Below, one piece after another: positions 51,473 through 64,000 of a stretch of 64,000 nucleotides of DNA; within the stretch, counting starts at the first letter, position 1; every line of letters starts with the position of its first letter. A program made the position numbers and the translations under genes. The notes under the pieces are model-generated. The model was given only the letters and a program-made list of their open reading frames with translations. It was not told the DNA's origin and searched no databases. The DNA lies in contig CM055314.2 in the NCBI GenBank assembly GCA_029255685.2, forward strand, positions 2,002,399 through 2,066,398, in the 5' to 3' direction. The DNA is from Silene conica. Its lineage: Eukaryota; Streptophyta; Magnoliopsida; Caryophyllales; Caryophyllaceae.

Positions 51473-54400
51473 TTACAGCTTTCTTGAATTCAGACCACCG
51501 TCGTTAGGCCCAGCTGATCTATTTGTCAATCGACGTTTATATCGCTTTAGGACAGATGCCAGATTCTCTTTTCCCTTGGGAAACGCCACATCGCCTGCTG
51601 CAGTTCCGGACCTGCCTTTCCGACAAGAAATTGCAATCTCCACATCCTTGATTACTTCTAATATCATTGATGCGGTTGTGACTTTTCCCTTGGCCGGCCT
51701 TACAGCGGGAGGCAACATACCATTAAAGACAGGGGAGCTTGATCGCTTTTGGTATGATGCTGGAACTTGGAGGCAGAAACATGGGGACATTGGAGTCCGG
51801 GGTTTGAAAAAAGCCAAATCAATTACACCCTGCCATTTGGACGATTAATTAGTATAGAGATCATTTCGAGTTTCTGTCTCACATGCGTGATAACAACACA
51901 AATCCTCATTCCTCGTTTAATTATAAGGTCAATGTGTTGGTCTCACATATGAAGCCGTCTCCTACAAGTTTCTAAGATTTTACGCAACTATGAGCAAGGA
52001 ATAACTTAAATACCGACTCCTCACCATAGTTTGCGCAAAAAAGAAAATGTATTTTACTCAACACAATTCTGCAACTCTGACAGAAATCATGAACAGCAAA
52101 AGATCAATTTCCGCCGATCAGATTGTTTTAATCAAAGCATAACCTCCAACCCAACACCTCATTTAAGTACAGCTTGCCAGCCAACAGATAATTATCAACC
52201 TAAGTGAGTCATAAAGCAAGTTCATAACAGATAATAAATCGCTAGAAGATAGTCATGAAGGTTTTCCTAATTTTCCAGTGGAGCCAAAGACTCATTCCCT
52301 TTGGTTCTGGAGTATGATGGAAAAAGCAAAATGGTTCACTAAAGTGCTTGCGCATCTTTCTCTTATGAAGTACCAGCCTTTCAATGCAATTCTCAAAGCA
52401 ATTTCTAGGGTCATTCAGAAACAGTCTCTTTGGGTTGCTAACACAAGGGTAAGACCGCGTACATCCCTCCCCCCTTACCCCGAAAGTTGCGGGAGCCATT
52501 GAGGCACTAGGGTAATAGTATTGTTGTATAATCTTTGAAGTCATACTCTAACATGTTAGACAAAAAGTGAAAATAATTCTGCCTATTGAAAACAGATACT
52601 ACCCAACACATTTCGATAGAGCACAGAAGATCAAGGAACGAGGATTCATACTGATGAGTTACCTGAAGACGGTTTAGCACGTAAGTATATTTTCCCCAGA
52701 GCTCTGGCCGACTTTCCATAAGAGAGAGCTCCAGGACCCGATGAATGCACCACACACCAAAGCTTGCAATCAGATCTAATTTCCAAACACAGCCCTCTCC
52801 ACAATGGGGAACTGAAGATATCAGTTGCGCGGAAGCTGCCTCATTGCCCGCAGAAGTAGCACCAAACTTCCTCTCAGTATGCAAATACTGAGAAGCAGAT
52901 AACTGATCAGGTTGTTTAGAATCTCGAGACTCTACCTCAAAAACAAACCTCTCTCTTGTAGCCACACGGTCAATGAGGTCTTCATCAACACCGTCATTTT
53001 CCCTAAATAACCATTCGGAACCTTCCAATTTCAGCAACTTCAAAATGCAATGCCTCAATGCCTGAAGCAATTTGCTCTCCATCTCTGCAAATGGAAGCTC
53101 TTGAGTCATAGGAGTACTCCTATTCCGTACAACCTGAGGTCCAGGATTGTTGGTGTCATTAGCCAAGCCAAACTGTTCAAAAGGCTGTTTGTACCAAAGA
53201 GAGCGTGCCCCTGTGCTTGAGCTGAGTGAAATAGCATCACAGTACGCCATAGAAGGAGAAAGTTCATCAAATGCAAGGGGTCCAACAGGCCTTGACCCAG
53301 TGCTGCTAACTGGTGATCGCTCATAAGCTGTCCGACCAACTGTTGCTCTAAAACCCATGGACGAGTTAGGACTGTCAAACTGCATATTCCTATCGGACAA
53401 GTAAGAATTTCGGAGAGGTACAGAAAGTCCAGAAATATCAGGCAAGCTGTGATATTGTTTGACATTATTTGTGTTAGTCATCCTTCCGATTGGTCCAGCA
53501 GAAAGGTCATAACCAGAATTATCAGATTTCAGGGCACTATTTCTTGGCACTGCAAGATTCTGAAAGGGCTGTTCATTTACCAATTGCTGTCCTAATGCAA
53601 AACCAAATGATTCTCTATAGGAGTTAGGTACCACGGATGGTGACATCTGAGACGGGTATTCTTGCTGACCAAATGCATAATCGGACCTTTCCTTGGCCGC
53701 ACGATTAGCATAAGTTGCCAATTGATAACCATGTACAGTTGCTGGCTGATATTCCGAGCTCTGAGAAGATGGCGGGAGGCGTAAACTCTGATATCGCCTC
53801 TCCCCTGCATCAAGAGAACCAAGATTAGAACTCTGACCATAGATGTCCAATGAATGCGTCTGATTTGACCATATTGAAGTAGATCCTTTCTGAGCCCTAT
53901 ATGCTGATTCTATACTGTTTTTCAACTTCTGCTGACTAGGGTTGTCATATAAGCTTGAATTCATCAGATTTTCAGCTACTCTGCCACCTGCAGATTGAGC
54001 CTGCATTCCAAAGTCCTTTCCTACAGAATCTGAATTTGGCAAAGACTGGAATGGCTTGGAATCACCATTAAAAAGCCTATCTAAATTCTTAGCCTTTGCT
54101 TCTTGAGTTAATTGACCATGAAAATCGTACAGCTGTCCCCAAAATTCATCAAGGACCACAGCCAACTGTCGTCTCGCTGCACGGCCTAATCCTGAAAGTC
54201 TTGAAAGACTACCAGTACTAGGTCCCCCGTCATCACTTTTTCCACTCAGACTTCTAAATGATCCTGGGCCATCTGAGGTGGTAGATTGACCAAATCTAGA
54301 AACATCTTTAAATGATCCCTCACGTTCCCAGGTGTTCCCATCATCTTCTTTCTCCCCTGGTAAGTCACCCTCATTTCTCAAGGTTTTTAAATCGTCACAA

Positions 54401-57400
54401 GCCTGCTTGTTTACCAGGGGACTTGACTTTAGAAAAGAACCCTCAGAAACCTCGGTTTCCAGGCGAGAGACTGCCACAGAATCAAAAGAGGTTGCTGATT
54501 TCTCTGGCTCGGGTTGAGATACAGATGAGTTGGCAAGCATTTCGAAGTTATTATTCACACAAGGCTCAACAACAGTATCCATAATTGTGTCCGGCAAATT
54601 AACATCATATTTAGCAGTTGGTACGTCGGCAATACTGCTCAGGGAATCTTCCTCCTGCGATGTAAATTCTTGCCTCAGATTAATGAGTTCCTCTTCAGGA
54701 AAAATAGTCTCGATGAAATCACTGTTCTCCATTTCAGGGTATGATTCAGGAGCAACTTGCTGAAAATCTGAATTCCAAGGCTGAGAATCCAGTCTAGTAG
54801 TTGAAGATTTCAGAGCCGTGGCAGCCAGCCAAAGCATGATAACGAAAGAAATAAAAACGGTAACAAGAAGCAAGATATATGACATAGAGGTACCATTATC
54901 AATACTCCAACGCAAGTTACCCACCCAATCACTCTCCCCAAAAATCATCTCTACTACAAAAGTAAGCTCCAAACCAAGCATTCCCATGAATATTAAGAGG
55001 ACTACAAACTCAAGAACTGGAGAAATCTTGTGCAGACCCATGATAGTTCCGCAAGATGCTATTCTGAAAAGTGGTATCACTGAAGATGGAAGCAGAAGAG
55101 CCACCACAACTTGCGTGCAAATCAGCAAATGGTACATCCCTTCAGCTCCAGAGTGCCACAAAGAGAAAAGCGCAATAACAATAGCAAATATTCTAACAGT
55201 AGCACGATGAAGCCATTCAGGAAGATCCATGTTAAAGAAATCATGCAGCATTTTTTCCCCACTTTGGGCCCCTTCACCACAAAATTCCCAGCTTGATGCC
55301 ACAATTTGGTTGGCTAAAAACAACACCACAAATAACCCAATTGGTATTACGGAATTCTTGTATGCCTGTCAATAAAAGAAATGGAACTGAATTAGTATAT
55401 GCATGTGCTGTATAGAGGGAAAAGGCACAGGTTAAATCCCAAGTCAGCAAAAAACCTGTTCAAGTAGAGAAACTGTGTCTTGAAAAGATACCAAACCAAC
55501 ACCTGTACTGTAAAAGCCATTTGCAGCAGAATTCATAAGTACATAATTCACCAGAAATATGCCACTGGATATGGTGAAGTTGAGAATTAAATTATCTTGA
55601 GACCATGTGCTCTTTGACATACTGGCTAGTCCTTGATATCGCTGCAAAAGAAAATATAACAAAAATACGTGTTATAACTTATAATGCAAAAGACCAAACA
55701 CTTCAATTACAATTAGGCCGATTTACATACTACTACCTATTATAGTTAAAAATTTTCAAATTACTACCTAATAAGTCTATTTATGCAAAATACAACCTAA
55801 AATCCTACAACTAAATAAAAACTACTACCAATTAGACGGAAAAGGAGAGTTTGCAACTAATAAGTCATCGGAACTTATGTTAAGACTATTCTACCCTCAA
55901 CTCTAACAATTACCCGATTTCACTATCTTACCGTTACTTTTATTCTAAACTATCACAGTAAATCAAAATTACAATCATTAATCGCCAAAATCCAACACTT
56001 TTCATTATCGTCATCATCCTGGATCATCTTTCCATCATAGATTCAGGTCGGCTACTTCTATTTCTTACTTGTTTATCTTGTTATTTTTGCTAATGTTCAA
56101 AATTTTAAACCCTAGCTTTATAATTACTAGTATTATTGGTAAAATTTTGGGGGTTTTTGTTGCTTGATGATTGATGGCCTAAATTTGTGTTCTTTATTGT
56201 GTTTGATGCATACATTGATGATTGATGTATGATTATCGTACTAGTTGATGGAAAAAGACCAATTACTAATCTTATTTTGTGATGACTAAATGGAAAAAGA
56301 TGAAAAATAAAGAGAAGACGATGAAGAATTAATGGAAAAAGAGAGAAGAAATGGAGAAGCTTAATTTAATGGAGGAAAAATTTGGGTTGATTAAAGTTAT
56401 TGATAATGGAGGAAGAGGGAAAACCTGATTACTTGGATTATTATTAAGGGGTACTATGGGTATAAATCAATTGATAGTTTGCAAAAGAAAGAAACTCAAT
56501 CAATCTCGGGTGAGTTTGGTTGTTTAAGTTGTGCTTTCCGTCGAATAGATAGTAAACTGAGAATTTTTGCAACTTTGTAGGTAGTAGTTTGCATAATTAA
56601 ACATAATATGTAGTAAAATGAAAAATGTCAACTATAATAGGTAGTATTTTGCCATTTTTCCTTACAATTATTGAGCAGAAGATGTATTGAGCTGGGACAT
56701 GTATAAAAAATGTCTTTGGATAGGGAGAGCTGCTTAGTGTGAGAGAAGAAATGAATGTGAACGAAATTCACTTTCTCTTTTTGTCTATAACTTGCACTTC
56801 TTTTCTATGGAATACAATTTTCTAAGCAAACAGGAAAGGTGCTACAATTTTTTGAATCACTGAAATTCTAATCAAACTCATAAAAAGTTACATTTCAGCA
56901 TACTAGGGCCACTACCAACATTCCAAACCGCAATGTATAATCGCATATATCATTTTCATAAAAGCATAAAAACGTAAATAAATGCAATTTTGACACCCTA
57001 AACAAATTTCCTCCTATAAAAGATGTTAAAATTTGTGAATTACCTGTACAATAGCAGAATGGAGATAAAAATTGTGAGGCATGACATTCGATCCAAGAAG
57101 ACCCATCAAGGCAAAAACACTCTCGCCACTCAACTTGAATGAGAGAGTATTGGAAGAAGATGTAAATTCCGGCAGACTAGATAGTATTCCAAACACATAG
57201 CAGACGATTGTAAATCCAGCCAACCATACAACGAAGAATTTTGCCTTGGAGCTTTCCTACAGAGAAACAAAATTGATAAAATTGTTATCCAATGAGATAT
57301 GAAGTTCAAGATAAGACAAACACAGAAGTAGGAAATCTTACTAAGAGGGATGAAAAAAGTGGATACAGCATTGAATTTATTGCTGTCAAAAGGATACCAG

Positions 57401-60400
57401 TGAACAAATCCAGGCCAAAGAGCATGTTGAGTCCAAGGGTGATACCAAGAATCTACAGGAGAAAACACAGAACTGTGTTGCATTAACAATATACAGAGAA
57501 ATAAAATTCAAATAATGTAACTTATGTAGAACCAGTACATTTTATATAAGACTAGAACAATGAGCCGCTTGATCACTTACCATACTGAGATCTAAGGAAA
57601 TCACAGAGATCTCTGCTTGAGCCCCCAGAAGAAAACAGGTGACTCTATTATACTCCTGAGTGCAAATCTTCACAACATGGAAGACGAGAGTACATATTAA
57701 TGCCACACACATAATAATCCAAGGATAAGAATATCAAAGAACATTGCTTAAGGAAAAATTGATTCAGACTTTTTCTGCTTTGCAGAAGATCCAAAAATCC
57801 TGAACCATTCATATTATGGCTTTTAAACTTAATTTTTTCTTATAACCTTGAATATGAACTATTACACGTACCATAACAACATAAGTACATAAAATTGAAA
57901 ACACGCACAACATAACGATTGGCAGGAACAATAAAGTATTGATGACAATACGAAGTAACAAGTTATAATCACTTGACTTTGGGTCATTTCGGAAAAGGGT
58001 CTCTGTGTTTCTAACACATCCCCCCCCCCCCCCCCCCCCCCCCTCTCACCTCGACAAATGTGTTGCTAAACCTGTTATAATTTGACCACACTCAAAAGAA
58101 AACCCAGTACCTGCCTGTTTTTTACACGAATTTGGCCCAAACAGATCCAACCTAAAAATAACCCAAGAACTGTAAACCAAAATGGGTTAAGATTAGGGAC
58201 TTAGGGTTAACCCGGTGGGCCAATGATGAGTTACCGTCTAAAATTAAATTAAGTTTTATTTAATTCCATTTTATTTTCTTATACTTAATTAAGTTCATTT
58301 ATTTTTATTTGTTTTTTTATATAATTTATTTTCTTAATTTCTATTTTCTGTTTTTATTTTAAATTTATTACCAAGGCATTGACATGTTTAAACAATGTTC
58401 CATGTTAGGACACCTAATCTTTATGGGTTTAGTGTTGCTCCTCAATAAGAACTTCTCACTTTAATAAGTTTTATTTTAATTCCAGTTTAGTTTATATTAC
58501 CAAGGTTGGCAAGAACTTCTCACTTTAATAGAAGGAGACCTGGTATGCCCAATGTTTCGAGTTAATATCAATAATGACTAAATGATGTACATTAATGTTA
58601 GTACTCCCTCGTACTCTAACTAATGTTACCTATTTCCTTATTCGGCTTAGTCACCTTTTGTTATTTCTTTATATGGACATATGGTTGGGTATGGAAGTAC
58701 AAGAATACAGCCTAATCACTCACTCTCTCCTAACACCCAGGAGCATTACCCCCTCACTATCTTCTCCCTCCACACACATCTGCTCCACCATCACAACCTC
58801 CTTCCCCTTCAACTAAAACGCCCTCAACAACCCTTAAAAACGCCCCCACCCCTCCACTACTGATCCCCAATCCCTTTCACCAGTGGTTTAGCGGAGACGT
58901 ATTGCATCGCGCCAGATGTATCAATATCGGAGGCAGCCGATACGAGATATTCAAAGACGTATCGGGTTAATTAAAAACAGGAAAATATCGGCCGAGATGA
59001 CCAATTTATAACGTGGACCAGTCAACTCGGTCCGTGCTGAACCTTAGATTGACGAGTTATAACTTGCACCGGCCAAATTTTGCAATAAATATTTTTTTCA
59101 AAATGGTATAACATTGATCAAATTATTTATTCTAAATAGATATAATGTTAACTTCATCTGAAATAGTCATAGATGACAAAATATCTACAAAAACTTGTAA
59201 ATAAATATCACCCCGATGACTACGACAGGGCGACAACCGAGTCCAGGACGATTCCGCGACACCATTACCCAATGACAACCGATACCGCGATTTTAATCCA
59301 TGCTTTCACCTTAAAACATCAATCGCCTTCTAAAACTCACACCACACCCACCCACCCTAACCCAGCCCCTGCCCATAACAAACCCTGGTTTTGGGTTGGG
59401 TTGGTGGTAGTTCAGCTGTGTTGAGCAGCTGTGGAGTTGGATTCCAGAGGTTTTGGACTGATTCGGTGATGATTGGAACTCAGGTGGGTTATGGTAATTT
59501 TTGAGGATTTTTTAGACGGAATTAGTTTCTTTCCTATTGGTCTTACTATTCCCCTTTCTACCAATGACGTTCATAGACCCCATATTTTTACCCTAGCCCG
59601 ACATCATTAAACATGTATCCTCATACTCAAAGTACAGATGAGTGAGATGACCCATGAAAGTCGAGTTGTAAACTTGGTGCTGAAATAGTCGGATGTGACT
59701 ACGTCAGCATCCCATGCTATAAAGGATGCAGGAGTTATTTCACCCATTACATATTCATTTCGTAATGAAATTTGGTCCGACTTATGAAGGGTATTATACT
59801 ATTATCAACCCTCCTTATGAGTGTGGCTCAAGGCAGGTTTATCTAAAATTTCACAAGACTGCTAGTGGAACATAAGTGGAAAAGAAAAGAACAAGAGCTG
59901 CAACAAATCAAATCCAGATTTCTTCAAATGATTACAGAAGCTTAAAATCCCACAAACTCATACCCACAACCCATTTTGTTTACACAAATTCTCATTTCAG
60001 ACCGTCGTTACCCATCTTCAGCATAAAAAGGGTCAAATACATACCAAATCACCCCACGTATAACCTAAAAAATGACAATTTTTTGTCTTTATTACCCCAT
60101 TTGGTAGTATTTGACCCGTGTTAACCAAAACTTATCGTTTTGATTATCAGCAAGTCTCAGCACATCATCTTGCAAACAAAAACCATGACAGTCGAGAAAC
60201 ACAACTAATATAATTCGACATAAGTTTCATACCTGCGTTAAATTGCGACCAGTGACGAGAGTAATCCGAGCAGATAAATAGTGACACAAGACAGCAACAA
60301 GGTTAAAAGTGATAGCAAAAAGCAGAAGATCACCACCAAAACGAGCACCAACGTCAAAACAAGTAGCCCACTTTCCAGGGTCAATATATCCAATCAAAAC

Positions 60401-60460
60401 CAAAACCACCGGCGCCGCTGCTGGAAACAATCCTTTCGCCATTGAACTTGTCTGCTCCAT
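51473..60460 (-). CDS. EIN2: ethylene-insensitive protein 2 (EIN2)
   Basis: Central positive regulator of ethylene signalling: an ER membrane protein with an NRAMP-like N-terminal domain and a long C-terminal part that is released to act in cytosol and nucleus. Seven exons join in phase 0 throughout: 60233-60460, 57581-57667, 57342-57452, 57044-57256, 55456-55641, 52663-55365 and 51473-51829. They give 1294 residues, the length I recall for Arabidopsis EIN2. N-terminal transmembrane segments include [36 protein letters not shown] and [17 protein letters not shown]. The C-terminal part keeps GSFRSLSG and LPDISGLS, contexts of the CTR1 phosphorylation sites. It also keeps [76 protein letters not shown], and the nuclear-localisation stretch LKRYKRRL near the end. 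No frame damage is seen. Confidence 0.97.
52440..52535. repeat. SINE-type fragment in EIN2 intron 6
   Basis: Read on the minus strand, CCCTAGTGCCTCAATGGCTC is followed by a GTACGCGGTCTTACCC word, and a short TTG-like run lies next to it. It resembles the 3' part of TTG-tailed plant SINEs and the piece at 29405-29505. Confidence 0.4.
55716..56661. mobile_element. Mutator-like non-autonomous element in EIN2 intron 5
   Basis: The element is flanked by the 9-bp direct repeat TTACAATTA (55707-55715 and 56662-56670), the duplication size of Mutator-like transposons. The ends are inverted: left ...TACTACCTATTATAGTT, right AACTATAATAGGTAGTA..., with GG at the outermost bases. It is 946 bp long with no transposase frame. 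Confidence 0.8.
57668..60232. other. EIN2 intron 1 with dispersed repeats
   Basis: A 2.6-kb intron on the minus strand. It contains a poly(C) run (58020-58043), a Stowaway-like terminus near 58602 (TACTCCCTCGTAC), and a member of the dispersed repeat shared with 460-600 (59985-60150). No coding frame inside is supported. Confidence 0.6.
58020..58043. repeat. poly(C) run in EIN2 intron 1
   Basis: About 24 consecutive C, ending CTCTCACCTCG. Length should be treated as approximate. Confidence 0.8.
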
Positions 60461-61054
60461 TTCTCAACGAAAATCACAGAACCCGAGAAATTACTACTAC
60501 TCGAAGATTAAAGAAAACGCAAGACAAATGATTTATGATCACAACTCTTGAGCAAATCACATTTCCAGCTGTCGCCAACACAATCAACCATCTACATCAA
60601 CACAATTATTAAAACAAAGTCTAATACAAAACCAGATTCATGTCATTCAACAATGAAATTAACTGAATCGATAAATTATATGATAAAACTAAAACGAAAT
60701 GATACCAAATTCGGGCGAAAAGTGGTCGGAATTAGAATCTTAATGGACATACAGAAGGAAACCGAAACCCTAATAGATAGCCGCGGTAATAAATTGGCGG
60801 TTAAAAAAAGGAGTGAAGAAGAGTGAGGAGGAGGAGCTGATGTGAGGAGGTTCAGCAATGGAGGATAATATAATAAAATAATGGATAAATGATGGAAAGA
60901 AGGAAGAAGAGAGAGGGGGGGAAAAGGCGTGAAGTGATGGTAAAGGTGATAGAGTGAGCGGAAAGTGTGTTGAAGAGAAAAGAAAAGAAAAGAAAATGAA
61001 AATGAAGAGAGGTTACTGGTTACTAGTGTTGACTTCCCACTTGAATATTTCTCA
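60461..61054 (-). promoter_or_regulatory. EIN2 5' leader region
   Basis: On the gene strand, about 60800-61000 is strongly pyrimidine-rich (CTTCTTCC and TCTCTC runs), as is common in plant 5' leaders. The ORF at 60676-61170 lies wholly in this region and is not considered coding. A leader intron is possible but I could not assign sites. Confidence 0.4.
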
Positions 61055-61063
61055 CTTTTTATA
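61055..61063 (-). promoter_or_regulatory. candidate EIN2 TATA box
   Basis: The minus strand reads GGGTATAAAAAGTGAG. It lies about 600 bases upstream of the EIN2 ATG and just upstream of the pyrimidine-rich leader. Position is plausible if the leader is long or spliced. Confidence 0.4.
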
Positions 61064-61206
61064 CCCACAAATTCTCGCCGAAGACGGACCAATTCCGTCT
61101 CCTCGAGAAAACGGGTTAAAATGTCACTATTGTAACTTGTAACGATAAATATGACCACGTGAAAAAGCAACTTATTATCTTAGAAATCTATACTGGTTAT
61201 ATTTAT

Positions 61207-62125
61207 CATTAAAAATTTTAACATTTGTCAATTGTCATCGTCTCCAGCAAGACTTGCTGTTTTATACCCCTACACCCATATTCTAGCTACATTCTTGATA
61301 CTAATTGGGTCTTCGTATTTAAACCCTAATTTCCGTGTCTCTTCATTTGACACATCATACGTTAGAAACTTTTTGGTTACGGGTTTTAGTCTTATTTAAT
61401 CCATTTTATCTTAAACTGAATATACGTATCTTAAAAAAGACCAACGGATCTTTAACTATCTTTTATATATAGTATGTCGTTTTATATATTTTGGTGTTAT
61501 TTGATGGCTTTAATCAAAATAATTCTCAGTTTTACAAAAGGGTTACGAGTTATATTTATCGTTAAAACTGTAACATTTGTCATCGTCTCCAGCAAGATTT
61601 GCTGTTTTATACCCCTACACCCATATTCTAGCTACATTCTTGATACTGATTGGGTCTTGGTATTTGAGCCCTACTTTCGGTGTCTCTTCATTTGACACAT
61701 AAAATATTAGATGTTTTTGCAACGGATTTAAAAGAAAACGATAGGGAATTAAAAGTAATTATTCTCTTTATATATGTTTGTTTGATAGAGAATTGAAACT
61801 AATGTGACTATGTGAGCATCTATTTTTACAGATTCTTGTTTAACACGTGTATATATTTTTATCTGAAACTTAAAACGACGAGTCAAATACGATAAACATT
61901 GCGAAATCATAATACCCAAAGACTATTAAAAAAACTATCCTAGTATGGTCTTATTTAGCCTATTTCATCTTAAACTGAATATACGCGTTTTGAAAAAGAC
62001 CAACTGATCTTTAGCTATCTTTTATACATAGTATGTCGTTTTATATATTTTGGTGTTATTTGATGGCTATAATCAAAATAATTCTCTGTTTTACAAAAGG
62101 GTTACGAGTTATTTTTATCTTACAA
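61207..62125. repeat. interleaved direct duplication A-B-A'-B'
   Basis: Block A (61207-61370, containing ATCGTCTCCAGCAAG and ATATTCTAGCTACATTCTTG) recurs at 61563-61710. Block B (61373-61562, containing CTTAAACTGAATATACG and TATATTTTGGTGTTATTTGA) recurs at 61946-62125. The copies differ by scattered substitutions. About 235 bases separate A' from B'. Confidence 0.85.
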
Positions 62126-63204
62126 GCTAATTCACTAGTGAGAATTTGTTTTAATCATATTTAAATGCCTTATTTACCATTATACTTTTTCTCATTTTGA
62201 TGTATAAATGAATGATCGCATTTGTATATGATTTTACCTTCATTTTTTTTTGTGTCAAATGAACAGAAAAGTAGCGACACCACGTAAAATTCGGAAAAAT
62301 ACAATATCACAAAAAACCCTGACAAAAACGAGATTTTAGATTTTTTTTTTTTTACCAGGGATAGAATGGAGATATTTGAGTTAATATTAATGGATTGATG
62401 TCACTAATGTGTCCTTATTCAATTGATTTGTTAACATATTTATCTCGACGGAATATGCATTGGAGTTTTTTATCGTTATTTATTTTGTAATGCATGACTT
62501 TACGTAGACGAGTTCGCAATATATAATTATAAAATTTGGAAAGATACGAAAACCAAAAAAAGCAAGTTAATAATTACAAATACTTCGAAAAAAATTAATG
62601 TTTCTATATTGACTTTACAAAGAATTAATAAGAAAGTATCGAGAAGAACAATTAACTATTATTACCTTTTATTTTTATAAATTTTAATATGTTTTTTTAA
62701 TGATATTATGATATTAATAAACATACTGATACTGTGGTTTTTTTGCACGTAACGATTGTATCATCATATAATTAAGTTAATGTTCAAACTCGAGCTGAGT
62801 TGTCCAACATTCGTGCATTGTCATCATACAGGGATTATAGACGTTTCACATCGCTCTGATAATACAATCAACAAATATTTCTTACGTATGATTTATCTAA
62901 GACATTACCTCAATTACTCATGGAAAAAAAGGTTACGGATTTTTTTCTATTTTTTTTAAAAAACAAATATAGATAAATGGGTATTTTCTTCCAAATCTAC
63001 ATATATTTGTATGTTTATACAATGTTTTTCAAGTAATTTTTTGAATGACTTTATTCTTATTTAGGTTATTCAATGTATAGGTAAAGATTCATTCCTACTT
63101 TATTTGATTATTTTCTACATATGTCATTTGACCATTGTCAGTATTTGTCACACCAAGACTACCAAAATTATCCCACCCATGAATAAACTTTTATGTTTAC
63201 ATTA
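62126..63204. other. AT-rich intergenic sequence
   Basis: I see no gene or clear repeat structure here. Short frames such as 62756-62959 have no recognisable domain. Confidence 0.5.
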
Positions 63205-63236
63205 CTAGTTTTATGTCCGTACAAAAAATGTACGGG
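63205..63236 (-). mobile_element. Helitron-like 3' terminus, minus orientation
   Basis: Read on the minus strand, CCCGTACATTTTTTGTACGG is a hairpin followed by ACATAAAA and CTAG with a T. It matches the other two Helitron-like ends. The body would extend towards 64000. Confidence 0.45.
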
Positions 63237-63693
63237 TCTATTTTTAAAAATTTCGTAAATATATTAAAAAAGTAGTACAAATATAATTTAATATGAACTT
63301 AAATGAGAAAAATATAAATTATGAATTTGGGGATGATTTTGACTCCAAATAATTGATTTACTAGTATAATTAATTTTTTTAATGATTATATAAATTGAAA
63401 TAAATAATCATGACATTATGAAATAAATTTGAACTATATAAAATAGATAAAGAAATTGTATTGTATTTCTATATCTTACCCTTTTAAATAACTTACTCTC
63501 TAAATGAAAGTAAAATGATAGAAATATTTTTAATAGCAGTCTTTTAAAATTTGTGGATGATTTTATAAAGAAAATAATAATGTATTGTTATTAAGACCAT
63601 CTTTTTACTCGATGTTAACGTAGTTTTAATTGACTAATTCTCGAAGAAGGTTGTTATATTTTCTTTAGAATCGTAAATTTATATTTTTTTTTG

Positions 63694-63990
63694 TGGGTTG
63701 GGTTTATTTGATCTTATTCAAAAAAATTGATCTACGTTTCTTTCATTTTTTTAATCTACGTTTTTTTGTTAATTTTTATCTCCTCGTGTATTTTTTTCAT
63801 TTTTTTAATTTTATGGGTTGGGTTTATTTGATCTTATTCAAAAATCTTTGATCTACGTTTCTTTCATTTTTTAATTTACGTTTTTTTGTTAATTTTTATC
63901 TCCTCGTGTATTTTTTTCGTTTTTTTAGATATACGTATGTTTGTTAACTTTTAACTCTTTGTATAATTTTTTTCGTTTTTCATACCTCTA
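63694..63990. repeat. 120-bp tandem repeat, about 2.5 copies
   Basis: TGGGTTGGGTTTATTTGATC begins at 63694 and 63814, and TCCTCGTGTATTTTTTTC at 63781 and 63901, both 120 bases apart. A partial third copy decays to the window end. Confidence 0.85.
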
Positions 63991-64000
63991 AATATTTGTT

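Noticed and set aside
53592..55304. Plus-strand frames of 60-130 residues opposite EIN2 exon 6
   Set aside because: They are antisense shadows of the EIN2 coding exon, with no domain of their own.
60676..61170. 164-residue minus-strand frame rich in serine and leucine
   Set aside because: It lies in the pyrimidine-rich EIN2 leader and promoter and reflects base composition.

Overview
This window is nuclear DNA from a flowering plant. It has long AT-rich intergenic stretches, genes with many GT-AG introns, and a dense load of small plant transposons (Stowaway-, hAT-, PIF/Harbinger-, Mutator- and Helitron-like). The coding content matches dicot families: 12-oxophytodienoate reductase, a rhomboid/zinc-finger protein, a CCR-like reductase and EIN2. 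Scattered ACCCGA/TCGGGT low-complexity tracts suggest Caryophyllales, but that is an impression from memory and not proven.

Layout: (1) 1-5300, an intact five-exon OPR gene on the plus strand. MITEs lie upstream and a six-copy 116-bp minisatellite sits in intron 1. (2) 6.7-11.0 kb, an array of about 14 units of a ~320-bp satellite with an internal multi-unit duplication. (3) 12.5-13.4 kb, a Helitron-like element. (4) 13.9-24.9 kb, a second OPR copy that is a pseudogene. It has a stop in exon 1, an 8-bp frameshift in exon 2 and a 30-bp deletion in exon 4. Its introns have been filled by a Copia element, a SINE-like insertion and a 5'-inverted LINE. (5) 27.2-32.1 kb, minus strand, a four-exon gene for an uncharacterised 849-residue protein with four ~104-residue internal repeats. 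(6) 35.2-40.2 kb, minus strand, an RBL14-type rhomboid gene with a 4-kb intron that appears to use a GC donor. (7) 40.2-47.8 kb, gene-free and MITE-rich. (8) 47.8-50.3 kb, plus strand, a six-exon CCR-like reductase. (9) 51.5-60.5 kb, minus strand, a complete seven-exon EIN2 gene convergent with the reductase. (10) 60.5-64 kb, the EIN2 leader and promoter region, then AT-rich duplicated sequence.

The genes are not an operon or an obvious pathway cluster. OPR acts in oxylipin/jasmonate-related reduction and EIN2 in ethylene signalling, but their proximity is not evidence of joint function. The main interest is the OPR duplicate pair. Its two copies give insertion/empty-site comparisons that date several transposon insertions relative to the duplication. 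No previously unknown biological system is clearly present. The closest candidates are the repeat-bearing 849-residue protein and the satellite array between the OPR copies.
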